A stretch of 64,000 nucleotides of DNA, taken from contig NZ_SPQK01000007.1 in NCBI RefSeq assembly GCF_004570875.1, forward strand, positions 62,001 to 126,000, written 5' to 3'. Every line of letters starts with the position of its first letter. Position 1 is the first letter of the stretch. The position numbers were made by a program, and so were the translations under genes. Of the stretch, positions 27,338 through 38,621 are shown one piece after another. This DNA comes from Blastococcus sp. CT_GayMR16 (GTDB lineage Bacteria > Actinomycetota > Actinomycetes > Mycobacteriales > Geodermatophilaceae). Under the pieces are notes generated by a model, which saw only the letters and a program-made list of their open reading frames with translations, searched no databases and had not been told where the DNA came from.

Positions 27338-28545
27338 CGGGGCTGCTGGGCACCCTCGCCGAGGCGTGGGACGAGGTGCGGGTGCACAAGAGCCGCGTCG
27401 TGCTGTCGCTGGTCGGCGTCTTCCTCGCGGTGTTCGCGATGACGACCGTCTCGGCGCTGGGGCAGCTTGTCGCCCAGGTCCAGCAGGAACAGGGGGAGCG
27501 GCAGGGTGGCCGACCGGCGACCATCGCGGTCACCGCCTACGACCCGATGACCGGCCTGCCCCCGGACGCGGCGGTGTGGGACGACGCCGTCGCCGACCTG
27601 GTCGAGCGGTACGGGATCGCGTCGGCCGCGAACATCGGCTACGAGCAGGGACTCTTCCGCATGCCGGGCGGCACCCAGCCGATCCAGGTCCAGCGGGTGT
27701 CGCCGTCCTACGGGACCTTGCACCGGATCGAGCCGATCGAAGGTCGCTGGCTCACCGACGGCGACCGGGAGAGCTTCTCCCCGGCGCTGGTCGTCAACGA
27801 GGCGTTCCTCAGCGCGCTCGGTGTCCCCGACCTGTCGGCCCGACCGACCGTGGTGATCGGCGGGCCGGCACCGGTGCGGGCCACCATCGTCGGGGTCGTG
27901 CGCGCCGGCTACGGCGAGGAGCTGGTCGCCTATCGGGTCGACCGGTCGACCGGCCCCTGGGACACGACCACGGCCGATCCGATGATGTTCGGCCCGACCT
28001 CGCTCGAGCTGTGGGTGCCTGACGAACAGGCCGACCAGGTCATGGAGACGGTGCGTCACGACCTGGGGCTGGCGCTCGAGGGCGTGCAGGTCGACACCTA
28101 CCGGCAGGACGCCCAGGGGATGGAGGAGGCGCTCGCGGTGCTGCGGCTCGCCGTCCGCGGGGTCGGCGGGCTCGTCCTGCTGCTCGGGGGGCTCGGCGTG
28201 CTGAACATCGGGCTGGTCACCGTGCGGCAGCGGATCCGGGAGATCGGTGTGCGGCGCAGCTTCGGGGCGACGTCCGGGCGGATCTTCGCCGCCGTGATGC
28301 TGGAGAGCGTCTGCGCCACCGCACTGGCCGGGCTCGCGGCGGTGGGTGCGTCGATCGTGCTCGTCCGGAACCTGCCGCTGGACCGGATCCTGAACAACGG
28401 CATCCCGCTGGCCGACACCCCCGGCTTCCCGGTGTCCTCGGCCGTCGAGGGCCTGGTCGCCGCGACGCTGGTGGGCGCACTGGCCGGGCTGCTTCCCGCG
28501 ATCATCGCCGTCCGCGCGAAGGTGATCGACGCGATCCGTTTCTGA
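27334..28545 (+). CDS. FtsX/MacB-like ABC permease
   Basis: A 403-residue permease with the MacB layout: one transmembrane helix near the N-terminus (VVLSLVGVFLAVFAMTTVS), a large extracytoplasmic domain of about 240 residues (ALGQLVAQVQQEQGE to about TYRQDAQGM), then three helices (VGGLVLLLGGLGVLNIGLV, ALAGLAAVGASIVLV and LVAATLVGALAGLLPAIIAV). The coupling segment REIGVRRSFGATSGRIF is conserved in FtsX permeases. With the adaptor and ATPase it should form a trans-envelope exporter of a peptide, lipid or antibiotic; the substrate is unknown. The start is coupled to mini-ORF copy 2. Confidence 0.88.
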   Translation: MTGLLGTLAEAWDEVRVHKSRVVLSLVGVFLAVFAMTTVSALGQLVAQVQQEQGERQGGRPATIAVTAYDPMTGLPPDAAVWDDAVADLVERYGIASAANIGYEQGLFRMPGGTQPIQVQRVSPSYGTLHRIEPIEGRWLTDGDRESFSPALVVNEAFLSALGVPDLSARPTVVIGGPAPVRATIVGVVRAGYGEELVAYRVDRSTGPWDTTTADPMMFGPTSLELWVPDEQADQVMETVRHDLGLALEGVQVDTYRQDAQGMEEALAVLRLAVRGVGGLVLLLGGLGVLNIGLVTVRQRIREIGVRRSFGATSGRIFAAVMLESVCATALAGLAAVGASIVLVRNLPLDRILNNGIPLADTPGFPVSSAVEGLVAATLVGALAGLLPAIIAVRAKVIDAIRF

Positions 28546-28552
28546 TCGTGAC

Positions 28553-28645
28553 GAGCGGGGGCCGGAGACTCCCCGAGGAGCGGTCGAGGGGGCTCCGCTC
28601 GCTCGGGGACGGCTCCTGGCCGCGGGGTCGTCCGGAGGACGACGA
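28553..28645 (+). repeat. Intergenic GC-rich hairpin repeat, copy 2
   Basis: Between the convergent permease and treY genes. It repeats the blocks of copy 1 (3887-3985): GGGGGCCGGAG, CTCCCCG, then CGGGGACGGCTCCTGG and CGCGG, ending with a GTCGTCCGGAGGACGAC palindrome. CCCCGAG-GAGCGG pairs with CCGCTC-GCTCGGGG to make a long stem. Same convergent setting as copy 1, so it may terminate both transcripts. Confidence 0.75.
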
Positions 28646-28650
28646 TGTGC

Positions 28651-30957
28651 TCAGTCGCGGACGAGCAGGGCGACCGGCAGCTGGGCCAACAGGCGGTCGG
28701 CCGCGACACCGGCGACGTCGGAGACGATCCGCTCACCGGTGAGCAGGTCGCGCCAGGCGCCGTTCGGCAGTTGCAGCGCCGTGTCGCCCCAGCCCTCTCG
28801 GGCCAGACCGGCCGGCAGCCGGGTCGCGACCGCCACCACCCCGCCGCGGTCGAAGGCGACCACGTGGTCGGCCGCCGACCCCGTGACGGCCACGGGCTCG
28901 TATCCCGCGAACCACTCGGGGTTGTCCCGCCGTGCGCGCAGCACCCGGGAGACGACCAGCAGCTTCGCGGCCCCGGACTCGTCGACCGCAGGCACCTCGC
29001 CGCCGTCGAGCGAGGCCAGCAGCTTGCGGCGCGACGCGTAGTCGACGGGCCGCCGGTTGTCCGGGTCCACGAGGGAGAAGTCCCAGAGCTCGGTGCCCTG
29101 GTACACGTCGGGAACCCCGGGCATCGTCAGCTGCAGCAGCTTCTGCGCCAGCGAGTTCGACCAGCCGAAGGCCGCGATCCGGTCGACGAGCTCCTGGATC
29201 TCCGCGTGCGTGGCGGGGTCATCGAACGCGGCGTCGACCAGGCCGTGCAGCTGTCCCTCGAACGCCTCGTCCGGCTCGGTCCACGTCGTGGACGTGCCGG
29301 CCTCGCGGGCGGCCTTCTCCACGTAGGCGTGCGCCCGCTCGCGCGAGAGCGGCCACGCGCCGAGCAGGTTCTGCCAGACCAGGTGGGCCAGCGGCCGGTC
29401 GGCCAGGGGGTGCCGATTCATCAGCCAGCGGACCAGGCGGGTCCACTCGGTCGGGATCTCGGCCAGGACGGCGAGCCGCGCGCGCACGTCCTCGCTGCGC
29501 TTGGTGTCGTGCGTCGACAGCGTGGTCATGGACGCCGGGTAGCGCTCGGCCCGGCGCTGCTGCGCGGCGTGGAACTCCTCGACCGTGGAGCCGAAGCGGT
29601 CGGGATCCCCGCCGACCTCGTTGAGCGCGACGAACCGTGACCACCGGTAGTAGGCGCTGTCCTCCACGCCCTTGGCCATGACCGGTCCGCTCGTCTGCTC
29701 GAACCGGGTGGCCGCCTCCGAACCGGCCTGGGCCAGCACGGGGTGCAGCGCGTCGACCGCCGCCACCAGGTCGGGACGACGATCGCGGACGGCGGACACC
29801 GTCGCGTCGAGGTGCTCGCGCCCGTCGGGCAGGTAGCTGCGGTACACGGGGAAGGTCGCCAGCAGCTCGGCCAGCGCTTCCATCTGCTGCGCCGCATCGA
29901 TGCCGGGCAGCTCGCCGATCACCCGGACCAGCCGGGCGACCTCCGAGCCGAGCATGCCGTCGGTGACCTCGCGCTTGCTCATCCGCACGAGCTCCGCGTA
30001 GTCCACCTGGCGGCCGGCCAGCTCGGTGTCCAGCGCGGTCAGCGCGGGCTCGCCGGCCGGGTCGATCAGGACCTCGTCGACCTCGGCGAGCGCGTCGTAG
30101 CCCGTCGTCCCGGCGGTCCGCCACGACCCGGGCAGGTCCTCGCCGGGCTCGAGGATCTTCTCCACGACCGTCCACCGGTTGTCCGAGGCCTCGGCCAGTC
30201 GAGCCAGGTAACCCTTCGGGTCGGCGAGACCGTCGGGGTGGTCGATCCGCAGGCCGTCGACCGCGCCGTCGCGCACCAGCTGGAGCACCAGCGCGTGCGT
30301 GGCGTCGAAGATCTCCGGGTCCTCGACCCGGAGCCCCGCGAGGGTGTTGATCGCGAAGAACCGGCGGTAGTTGAGGTCGGAGTCGGCGCGCCGCCAGTCG
30401 ACCAGCTCGTAGTGCTGCCGGGCGTGCACCTCCTGCGGCGTCCCGCTGTCGGTACCGGGGGCGAGCGGGAAGCGGTTCTCGTAGTAGTGGAGCTCCCCGT
30501 CCACCACCTTCAGCTCCGCGACGTCGTCCGCCGAGCCCAGCACCGGGATGCGGACCTTGCCCCCGCCGAACTGCCAGTCGATGTCGAAGGCCGCCGCGTG
30601 CGCGCTCTCCTGACCGTGCTGGAGCACGGCCCACCACCACGGCGCCGCCGCGGCGTCGGCGACGCCCATGTGGTTGGGCACCAGGTCCAGGACGAGTCCC
30701 AGCCCGTGCTCGTGCAGGGCGGCGACGAACCGGTCGAAGCCCTCCCGGCCGCCGCGGGCCTCGTCGATGTGGGTGTGGTCGACGGTGTCGTACCCGTGGT
30801 TGCTGCCCTCGGCCGAGCGCAGCAGGGGAGAGGAGTACGCGTGCGTCACCCCGAGGTCGGCCAGGTAGTCGGCGATCTCGGCGGCGTCCTGCAGTCGGAA
30901 GCCGGCGTGCACCTGCAGGCGGTAGGTCGCCGCCGGTACGCCCTTCGGCTCGCTCAC
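28651..30957 (-). CDS. treY: Malto-oligosyltrehalose synthase
   Basis: TreY (768 residues) turns the reducing-end alpha-1,4 bond of a maltodextrin into the alpha,alpha-1,1 bond of trehalose. The start [20 protein letters not shown] is typical, followed by [21 protein letters not shown], the nucleophile in [13 protein letters not shown], the acid in [12 protein letters not shown], and the C-terminal [29 protein letters not shown]. Its GTG start overlaps the glgX stop by four bases. It works with GlgX, which supplies debranched chains, and TreZ, which releases trehalose. Confidence 0.97.
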   Translation of the reverse strand: MSEPKGVPAATYRLQVHAGFRLQDAAEIADYLADLGVTHAYSSPLLRSAEGSNHGYDTVDHTHIDEARGGREGFDRFVAALHEHGLGLVLDLVPNHMGVADAAAAPWWWAVLQHGQESAHAAAFDIDWQFGGGKVRIPVLGSADDVAELKVVDGELHYYENRFPLAPGTDSGTPQEVHARQHYELVDWRRADSDLNYRRFFAINTLAGLRVEDPEIFDATHALVLQLVRDGAVDGLRIDHPDGLADPKGYLARLAEASDNRWTVVEKILEPGEDLPGSWRTAGTTGYDALAEVDEVLIDPAGEPALTALDTELAGRQVDYAELVRMSKREVTDGMLGSEVARLVRVIGELPGIDAAQQMEALAELLATFPVYRSYLPDGREHLDATVSAVRDRRPDLVAAVDALHPVLAQAGSEAATRFEQTSGPVMAKGVEDSAYYRWSRFVALNEVGGDPDRFGSTVEEFHAAQQRRAERYPASMTTLSTHDTKRSEDVRARLAVLAEIPTEWTRLVRWLMNRHPLADRPLAHLVWQNLLGAWPLSRERAHAYVEKAAREAGTSTTWTEPDEAFEGQLHGLVDAAFDDPATHAEIQELVDRIAAFGWSNSLAQKLLQLTMPGVPDVYQGTELWDFSLVDPDNRRPVDYASRRKLLASLDGGEVPAVDESGAAKLLVVSRVLRARRDNPEWFAGYEPVAVTGSAADHVVAFDRGGVVAVATRLPAGLAREGWGDTALQLPNGAWRDLLTGERIVSDVAGVAADRLLAQLPVALLVRD

Positions 30958-33080
30958 TGGGCCCCGGCTTCGACCGCCGGGCCGTGGAGCACGACGATGG
31001 CGCGGCCCTGGACGGTCACCGTGGCACCGGGCTTGACCTCGACCTCCTCGACCTCGCCCATCTCGGCGGTGTCGAGGACCGTCGTCCAGGCCGGCGCGTA
31101 GTCGTCGCCGGGCACGGTGAACTCGATCGGCTCGTGCGACGCGTTGAACGCCAGGTAGAAGTGGTCGTCGACCACCTCTTCACCGCGCTCGTCGGTGCTC
31201 CGGATGCCGTGACCGTTCAGGTAGACGGCCAGGGACTTGGCGTAGCCGGCGTCCCAGTCCTCGTCGGTCATCTGCTCGCCGGCGGGGGTGAGCCAGTCGA
31301 GGTCGGGCACCGGGTCGCCGTGTCCGCGGCGGATCGGCCGCCCGTGGAAGAACCGGCGGCGCCGGAACGTCGGGTGGTCCGTGCGCAGCTTGGTGACCTT
31401 CTTGGTGAACTCCAGCAGGCCCTCGTCGATGTTCGCCCAGTCGATCCAGGTGAGCTCGGAGTCCTGGCAGTAGCCGTTGTTGTTGCCACCCTGGCTGCGC
31501 CCCAGCTCGTCGCCGTGCAGCAGCATCGGCACGCCCTGGCTGAGCATCAGCGTGGCGATGAAGTTGCGGCGTTGCTGCGCCCGCAGGTGGAGGACCTCCG
31601 GGTCGTCGGTGGGGCCTTCCACCCCGCAGTTCCAGCTGCGGTTGTGGCTCTCGCCGTCGTTGTTGCCCTCGCCGTTGGCGTCGTTGTGCTTCTCGTTGTA
31701 GGAGACGAGGTCGTTGAGGGTGAAGCCGTCGTGCGCGGTCACGAAGTTGATGCTCGCGAACGGACGACGTCCCGAGTGCTGGTACAGGTCTGCCGAGCCG
31801 GTGATCCGGCTGGCGAACTCCCCGACGGTGTCGCCCTCGCCGCGCCAGAAGTCCCGGACCGTGTCGCGGTACTTGCCGTTCCACTCGGTCCACAGGGCCG
31901 GGAAGTTGCCGACCTGGTAGCCGCCCTCGCCGACGTCCCACGGCTCGGCGATCAGCTTGACCTGGCTGACGACCGGGTCCTGGTGGACGAGGTCGAAGAA
32001 GGCGGCGAGCCGGTCGACGGCGTGCAGCTCTCGGGCCAGGGTGGAGGCGAGGTCGAAGCGGAAGCCGTCGACGTGCATCTCGGTGACCCAGTAGCGCAGC
32101 GAGTCCATGATCAGCTGCAGCGACTGCGGCGTCCGGACGTTGAGGGTGTTCCCGGTGCCCGTGTAGTCCATGTAGTAGCGCTTGTCGTCCTCGACCAGCC
32201 GGTAGTAGGTCTGGTTGTCGATGCCCTTGAACGACAGCGTCGGACCGTTGTGGTTGCCCTCGGCGGTGTGGTTGTAGACGACGTCGAGGATGACCTCGAT
32301 GCCCGCCTCGTGCAGGGCGCGGACCATGCCCTTGAACTCCTGCACGTGCTGCCCGGCGGCGGTGTCGCTGGCGTACTCGTTGTGCGGGGCGAAGAAGCCG
32401 ATCGTGTTGTAGCCCCAGTAGTTGCGCAGCCCCTTCTGCTGGAGGGTGTCGTCCTGCACGAACTGGTGCACCGGCATGAGCTCGATCGCGGTGATGCCGA
32501 GATCGGTCAGGTACTCGATCGTCGCCGGGTGCGCGACGCCGGCGTAGGTGCCCCGCAGCTCCTCGGGAATGCGCGGGTTGGTCATCGTCAGGCCCTTGAC
32601 GTGCGCCTCGTAGATGACCGTCTTGTGGTACGGCGTGTTCGGCGGCCGGTCCACGCCCCAGTCGAAGTACGGGTTGGTGACGACGGACTTCGGCATGTGG
32701 GGTGCGGAGTCGTCGTCGTTGCGCTCCTTGGTCTGGAAGTCGTAGCCGAAGACCGACTGGTCCCAGTCGATCGTGCCGTCGATGGCCTTGGCGTACGGGT
32801 CGAGGAGCAGCTTGTTCGGGTTGCAGCGCAGACCCTGGGCAGGGTCGTAGGGGCCGTGCACGCGGAAGCCGTAGCGCTGACCGGGATGGATCCCGGGCAG
32901 GAAGGCGTGCCAGACGTAGCCGTCCATCTCGGGGAGCCGGATGCGCTCCTCGTTGCCCTCCTCGTCGAAGAGGCACAGCTCGACCTTCTCGGCCACCTCG
33001 CTGAAGATCGCGAAATTCGTGCCGGTGCCGTCGTACGTGGCCCCGAGGGGGTAGGCGCTACCGGGCCAGACCTGCGTCAT
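30954..33080 (-). CDS. glgX: Glycogen debranching enzyme
   Basis: A 708-residue GH13 isoamylase-type enzyme that removes alpha-1,6 branches to feed TreY. The N-terminal CBM48-like domain starts [20 protein letters not shown]. Catalytic marks are [14 protein letters not shown], the nucleophile aspartate in GFRFDLAS, the acid in [16 protein letters not shown], and [23 protein letters not shown] stands about eight bases before the ATG at 33080, and a small GCCCCCGTC/GACGGGGGC hairpin (33105-33123) lies in the leader. It forms an operon with treY through a GTGA overlap. Confidence 0.96.
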   Translation of the reverse strand: MTQVWPGSAYPLGATYDGTGTNFAIFSEVAEKVELCLFDEEGNEERIRLPEMDGYVWHAFLPGIHPGQRYGFRVHGPYDPAQGLRCNPNKLLLDPYAKAIDGTIDWDQSVFGYDFQTKERNDDDSAPHMPKSVVTNPYFDWGVDRPPNTPYHKTVIYEAHVKGLTMTNPRIPEELRGTYAGVAHPATIEYLTDLGITAIELMPVHQFVQDDTLQQKGLRNYWGYNTIGFFAPHNEYASDTAAGQHVQEFKGMVRALHEAGIEVILDVVYNHTAEGNHNGPTLSFKGIDNQTYYRLVEDDKRYYMDYTGTGNTLNVRTPQSLQLIMDSLRYWVTEMHVDGFRFDLASTLARELHAVDRLAAFFDLVHQDPVVSQVKLIAEPWDVGEGGYQVGNFPALWTEWNGKYRDTVRDFWRGEGDTVGEFASRITGSADLYQHSGRRPFASINFVTAHDGFTLNDLVSYNEKHNDANGEGNNDGESHNRSWNCGVEGPTDDPEVLHLRAQQRRNFIATLMLSQGVPMLLHGDELGRSQGGNNNGYCQDSELTWIDWANIDEGLLEFTKKVTKLRTDHPTFRRRRFFHGRPIRRGHGDPVPDLDWLTPAGEQMTDEDWDAGYAKSLAVYLNGHGIRSTDERGEEVVDDHFYLAFNASHEPIEFTVPGDDYAPAWTTVLDTAEMGEVEEVEVKPGATVTVQGRAIVVLHGPAVEAGAQ

Positions 33081-33308
33081 CCTGGGTTGTTCCTTCTGCT
33101 TGGCGCCCCCGTCGGACGGGGGCCGGTGGCCCGCCGCACAGGCTGCGCGGGGGTCGGTTCATCGGTGGGGCGGGTGGGGGCTGCGTGGCTGTTCGGGTGG
33201 TGGCGGCTGTCGGGTGCCCCCGTGGAGGGTCCCGCACACCTGGGGATGGTGTGAGTCGGGCCGCTCGTGGGGGGAGCCGGACGGTGCCCGGGGCGACCTC
33301 CGGTGACG

Positions 33309-33344
33309 ACGACGCCCCCCGCGGCGGACCGCGGGGGGCGTCGT
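33309..33344. terminator. Strong hairpin in a divergent promoter region
   Basis: A perfect 16-base inverted repeat (33309-33324 and 33329-33344) with loop CGGA. It resembles the terminator at 11452-11488, but neither flanking gene ends here because glgX and uvrB run away from it. It could end a small RNA, stop antisense transcription, or act in a leader. Confidence 0.65.
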
Positions 33345-33554
33345 GCGCAGGTCGGCCGGGAGGCCGGTGGTGACCACGGACCGACCTCGCCCGGGGAAGT
33401 CGCGGGTGGCGCTGGTCCGTGGTGGAAACTGCTCTGCGACAAGGCACGCTAGGGCGGCTCCGCGGCGAGGACAAGTAGCGGGAGCGTCCCTCCCGTCCCG
33501 GGGACCCCAGTCGGCCCAGAAAGCTGTCGCACCCGTTCTGTCACACCCTCGACG

Positions 33555-33560
33555 TACCGT
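33555..33560 (+). promoter_or_regulatory. -10 element of uvrB
   Basis: TACCGT ends six bases before the uvrB GTG, with a pyrimidine-rich TCTCCC and no Shine-Dalgarno sequence between. A leaderless transcript is the simplest reading. Confidence 0.5.
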
Positions 33561-33566
33561 TCTCCC

Positions 33567-35690
<2,124 letters not shown>

Positions 35691-35694
35691 TGGA

Positions 35695-35753
35695 TCCGGC
35701 CCCGTCCAGAGGCTCGCCCCGAGCGTGCGAGGGGGGAGGGGGACGGGGTCCTT
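35695..35753 (+). repeat. Intergenic hairpin repeat at uvrB 3' end
   Basis: GGCCCCGTCC at 35698-35707 pairs with GGACGGGGTCC at 35741-35751 (one bulged base), and GCTCG/CGAGC pairs inside. The style resembles the repeat pair at 3887 and 28553. It abuts uvrB and runs straight into the interior of a broken MmcQ/YjbR gene, so it marks a deletion or insertion boundary. Confidence 0.6.
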
Positions 35754-36054
35754 CAACTATCCGTGGGGCGAGGGCGAGCTCGTCGCCAAGGTGGGCGGCA
35801 AGGGCTTCGCGTTCATCGGGCTGGACGGCGGCACGGTCAGCGTGAAGTGCGGCCGCGACGCCGCCGAGGCCGCCGAGCGGCGGGACCGGTACCCCGGCGC
35901 GGTGACCATGAGCCACTAGGTCGGGCGGTACGGCTGGAACTCCGTCGACTGGACCGGCCCGGTGCCCGACGACGAGGTGCGTGAACTGCTCGACGCGTCC
36001 TACGACGCGGCCGTCGCCGCCCTGCCGAAGAGCAAGCGGCCGCGGACCGACTGA
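35754..36054 (+). pseudogene. MmcQ/YjbR (DUF419) family remnant
   Basis: The frame resumes in mid-protein with YPWGEGELVAKVGGKGFAFIGL, a hallmark of the MmcQ/YjbR fold, then VSVKCGRDAAEAAERRDRYPGAVTMSH. An in-frame TAG at 35917-35919 falls where relatives have tyrosine, and the frame goes on VGRYGWNSVDWTGPVPDDEV to ELLDASYDAAVAALPKSKRP and a TGA at 36052. The first 25-30 residues are replaced by the hairpin repeat and no start codon with a ribosome-binding site is present. Both defects point to a pseudogene; the rest is well conserved, so the loss looks recent. Confidence 0.85.
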
Positions 36055-36066
36055 CCGGTCGGCCGC

Positions 36067-37041
36067 TCAGGAGTGCGACGGGCCGAGCGTCCTGGCCGCG
36101 CACGCGTTGGCCAGCGCCTCCGGATCGAGGGACGGGTACGTGCTGGCGCACCACGCGTCGACGTCGTCGCTGCTCGCGAAACCGGCGTCGACCACGGTGA
36201 TCCAGTACGGCTGACCGTTGTCCGCGACCGACCACTTCCCGAAGTCCGTCGACTGGAGCACGAGCACCGGAGCACCGCCCGCCGACGACCTGGCGGCCTC
36301 GCTCTCCGCGAGGATGTCCACCGCGAAGAAGGTGTGCGTCCCGTTCTGAGCGGTCTGCAACGGATCGACGATGCCGACGCTCTTCGACGCGACCTGCGCC
36401 ACCCAGCGCTCGTCCAGGACCAACCCCTGCAGGGAGTCCGAGCGCGCGGCCGAGAGTTCCAGCAGGGCCTGGTCCTCCGGGGAATAGGTGGGCGCCGCCG
36501 ATGTCGAGGAGGAACGCGACGTCGTGGTGGAAGGTGAGGTCGTCACGGGAGCGCCTGCGTCCGCGCTCGGAACGGGCTCGGCGACCTGCGGCTGGACGGC
36601 CGCCCCTTCCTGCGCCGCGGCGATGGTCAGGTTCCCGCAGTAGGTCTGGACGGGGTACAGCGCCGACATCACCTCGTCGTACCCGATGCTGTCCCGGTCG
36701 GCGAGCGCCTCCAGCGCGGGCGCCGAGCCGTGCACGTCAGCGACCGCGCCGGGGGCCTCGTCGTCGAGCCTGTCGCTCTCGCTGGCGACATCCGCGAGAC
36801 CGTCGAAGACGGCGTTGTTCGTCGAGCTGCCGAACGACACGGCCAGCTCACCCTCGAGGTCGGCCACCGTCCCGCAGAGGGCCTCGGGCGCGACCGGCCG
36901 GGTGCTGATGACGAGGACCGCCACCCCTGCGGCGACGACCACCACCCCGAGCGTGCCGAAGAACCGGACGGCGCGTCTGCGGTTGTCGGTCGCCCATTCC
37001 CAGATGGCCTCAGCGATGTCCCAGAGCACAATTTCCCCCAT
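36067..37041 (-). CDS. Membrane-anchored hypothetical protein
   Basis: A 324-residue protein with a cytoplasmic start (MGEIVLWDIAEAIWEWATDN), one transmembrane helix (FFGTLGVVVVAAGVAVLVIS), an extracellular helical domain with cysteines (ALCGTVADLEGEL, VQTYCGNLTIAAA), a Ser/Thr/Pro-rich linker near residues 160-190, and a C-terminal domain of about 120 residues with two cysteines. No family is recognised. The ATG at 37041 is used; a GTG four codons later has GGGGGAAA before it and may be the true start. It is divergent from terC. Confidence 0.7.
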   Translation of the reverse strand: MGEIVLWDIAEAIWEWATDNRRRAVRFFGTLGVVVVAAGVAVLVISTRPVAPEALCGTVADLEGELAVSFGSSTNNAVFDGLADVASESDRLDDEAPGAVADVHGSAPALEALADRDSIGYDEVMSALYPVQTYCGNLTIAAAQEGAAVQPQVAEPVPSADAGAPVTTSPSTTTSRSSSTSAAPTYSPEDQALLELSAARSDSLQGLVLDERWVAQVASKSVGIVDPLQTAQNGTHTFFAVDILAESEAARSSAGGAPVLVLQSTDFGKWSVADNGQPYWITVVDAGFASSDDVDAWCASTYPSLDPEALANACAARTLGPSHS

Positions 37042-37313
37042 GAAGCGGGCTGCGGTTCCGACGAACTGTTTTGTCGGGCCCGAGGCGCCGCGCCAGGCTA
37101 GCCACGGCTGTGCCAGGGGTACAGAGGTCCGCGCCTGCTGATTCGGGGGCGGTTTCCACGGGCCGGCGCCGAGGGTCGTGCGCGGTCGCCGGGCACGTGA
37201 TGACGGGAAGTTGCGTCGCTCGGGAACCCTCGGCGCGAGAGCGCCGTTGTAGCGAGTGGACCCGGGGTTGCGGTGCGACCGTCACGCTTGCTGCCCGACC
37301 CGGGGTTCGCGCG
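37042..37313. other. Divergent region upstream of terC riboswitch
   Basis: About 270 bases between the hypothetical membrane protein gene and the riboswitch. It must hold the promoter for the terC leader and that of the minus-strand gene. Frames crossing it are not convincing and no repeat was seen. Confidence 0.4.
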
Positions 37314-37420
37314 TGGAGGGGAGTATCCCGGCCGCGGCAGCGTCGTCATCACGAGGTCCCATGACCTCCGGTGCTGTCGGTCGCAGGCGAACAGCCTGCG
37401 GCGGGAGAGACCTCCGGTAC
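37314..37420 (+). ncRNA. yybP-ykoY (Mn2+) riboswitch
   Basis: The leader of terC has the conserved GGGGAGTA at 37318-37325 and, about 80 bases later, GAGACC at 37407-37412. GGAGG at 37315-37319 can pair with CCTCC at 37411-37415 to close the P1 helix, and GTCGTCATCACG plus the CAGGCGAACAGCCTG hairpin fill the middle. These are the two loop motifs that make the metal site in this riboswitch class, which binds Mn2+ and often controls terC-type exporters. It ends about 30 bases before the terC start, so control of translation or of termination is possible. Confidence 0.82.
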
Positions 37421-37451
37421 TGACAGTTGCCAGTTTCCGGAGGTATGGGCT

Positions 37452-38450
37452 GTGGACGTCTCGTCCTGGGTGTGGGCTCTCACGATCGCTGCGATCGTGG
37501 CGATGCTGGTCTTCGATTTCATCGGTCACGTGCGCACACCGCACGCGCCGACGCTCCGCGAATCCACCATCTGGTCGGCCGTGTACGTCGGCATCGCGGT
37601 GGTCTTCGGATTGCTGATCTTCTGGTTCTACGGGGCTGAGTTCGGCGGGGAGTACTTCGCCGGCTACATCACCGAGAAGAGCCTGTCGATCGACAACCTC
37701 TTCGTCTTCGTGCTGATCATGGCCGGGTTCGGCGTCCCCCGGGAACTGCAGCAGAAGGTGCTGCTCTTCGGCATCACGTTCGCCCTGGTGCTCCGGACGG
37801 TGTTCATCCTCGTCGGCGCCGCGGCTATCGAGAACTTCAGCTGGGTCTTCTACCTGTTCGGCGCGATCCTCATCTACACCGCCTGGGTGCAGGCGCGGTC
37901 CGGCGGACACGACGGCGCGGAGGACTACCAGGAGAACGCCGCCCTCCGGTTCGCCCGGAAGATCCTGCCGACGACGGAGGAGTACCACTCCGACCGGATG
38001 ACCGTGAAGCTCGACGGGAAGCGGTTCATCACCCCGCTGGCCATCGCGCTGATCGCCATCGGTACTGCGGACGTCATCTTCGCCGTCGACTCGATCCCGG
38101 CCATCTTCGGCCTGACCCAGGAGACCTATCTGGTCTTCGCCGCGAACGCCTTCTCGCTCCTCGGCCTTCGGCAGCTGTTCTTCCTCATCGACGGACTGCT
38201 CGACCGGCTGGTCTACCTCGCCTACGGGCTCGCGGTCATCCTGGGGTTCATCGGGGCCAAGCTGGTCGTCCACGCGCTGCACACCAACGAGCTGCCGTTC
38301 ATCAACGGCGGCGAGCACATCACGGTGATCCCCGAGATCCCGACCTGGCTCTCCCTGCTGGTCATCCTGGCGACCCTCGCGGTGACGACGGTGGCCAGCC
38401 TGGCGAAGAACAAGCGGGACCGCGGCCGCCGGGTCGCCGAGAAGGGATAG
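37452..38450 (+). CDS. terC: TerC family integral membrane protein
   Basis: A 332-residue membrane protein with about nine helices. The metal-binding acidic motifs of the family are present: EKSLSIDNLFVFVLIM and AVDSIPAIFGL. TerC proteins are linked to Mn2+ handling and to loading metals into exported proteins, and they head many Ter loci. The GTG at 37452 is chosen because GGAGG stands eight bases before it; the frame is open to 37371, but that part overlaps the riboswitch. It is followed by a TerD-fold gene on the same strand. Confidence 0.93.
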   Translation: MDVSSWVWALTIAAIVAMLVFDFIGHVRTPHAPTLRESTIWSAVYVGIAVVFGLLIFWFYGAEFGGEYFAGYITEKSLSIDNLFVFVLIMAGFGVPRELQQKVLLFGITFALVLRTVFILVGAAAIENFSWVFYLFGAILIYTAWVQARSGGHDGAEDYQENAALRFARKILPTTEEYHSDRMTVKLDGKRFITPLAIALIAIGTADVIFAVDSIPAIFGLTQETYLVFAANAFSLLGLRQLFFLIDGLLDRLVYLAYGLAVILGFIGAKLVVHALHTNELPFINGGEHITVIPEIPTWLSLLVILATLAVTTVASLAKNKRDRGRRVAEKG

Positions 38451-38500
38451 CCGATGCCGATCGACTACAGCGCCGCGACCGCGCGTCTGACGCGGGCTGC

Positions 38501-38515
38501 GCTCCCGTCGGGAGC
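38501..38515 (+). terminator. Small hairpin between terC and terD-like gene
   Basis: GCTCCC-GTC-GGGAGC lies 50 bases after the terC stop, with further G/C pairing outside the stem. It may end the terC transcript or partly uncouple it from the next gene. The stem is short, so the call is tentative. Confidence 0.4.
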
Positions 38516-38621
38516 CCGGCGACGGACCGGTACCCGATCCGCCGGGACCTTCGCTACGGTCACCTGGCCGGTCAGTCCAGGAACGGCGCGGGCACATTCG
38601 ACGAACGGGGAACACGACGTG

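Larger units (their letters stand above)
33081..33566. other. Divergent intergenic region glgX/uvrB
   Basis: 486 bases without a convincing gene. It holds a short hairpin in the glgX leader (33105-33123), a strong terminator-like hairpin in the middle (33309-33344), and a -10-like TACCGT next to the uvrB start (33555-33560). Frames crossing it are arginine- and proline-rich and look like noise. I saw no LexA operator of the GAAC-N4-GTTC type. Confidence 0.5.

Noticed and set aside
33541-33566. LexA/SOS box before uvrB, and likewise before uvrA at 63349-63493
   Set aside because: No GAAC-N4-GTTC-like dyad could be found in either upstream region by eye.
35917-35919. Amber codon read as pyrrolysine or by readthrough
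   Set aside because: The gene also lacks its N-terminus and start signal, and actinobacteria of this type are not known to decode UAG; a pseudogene is simpler.
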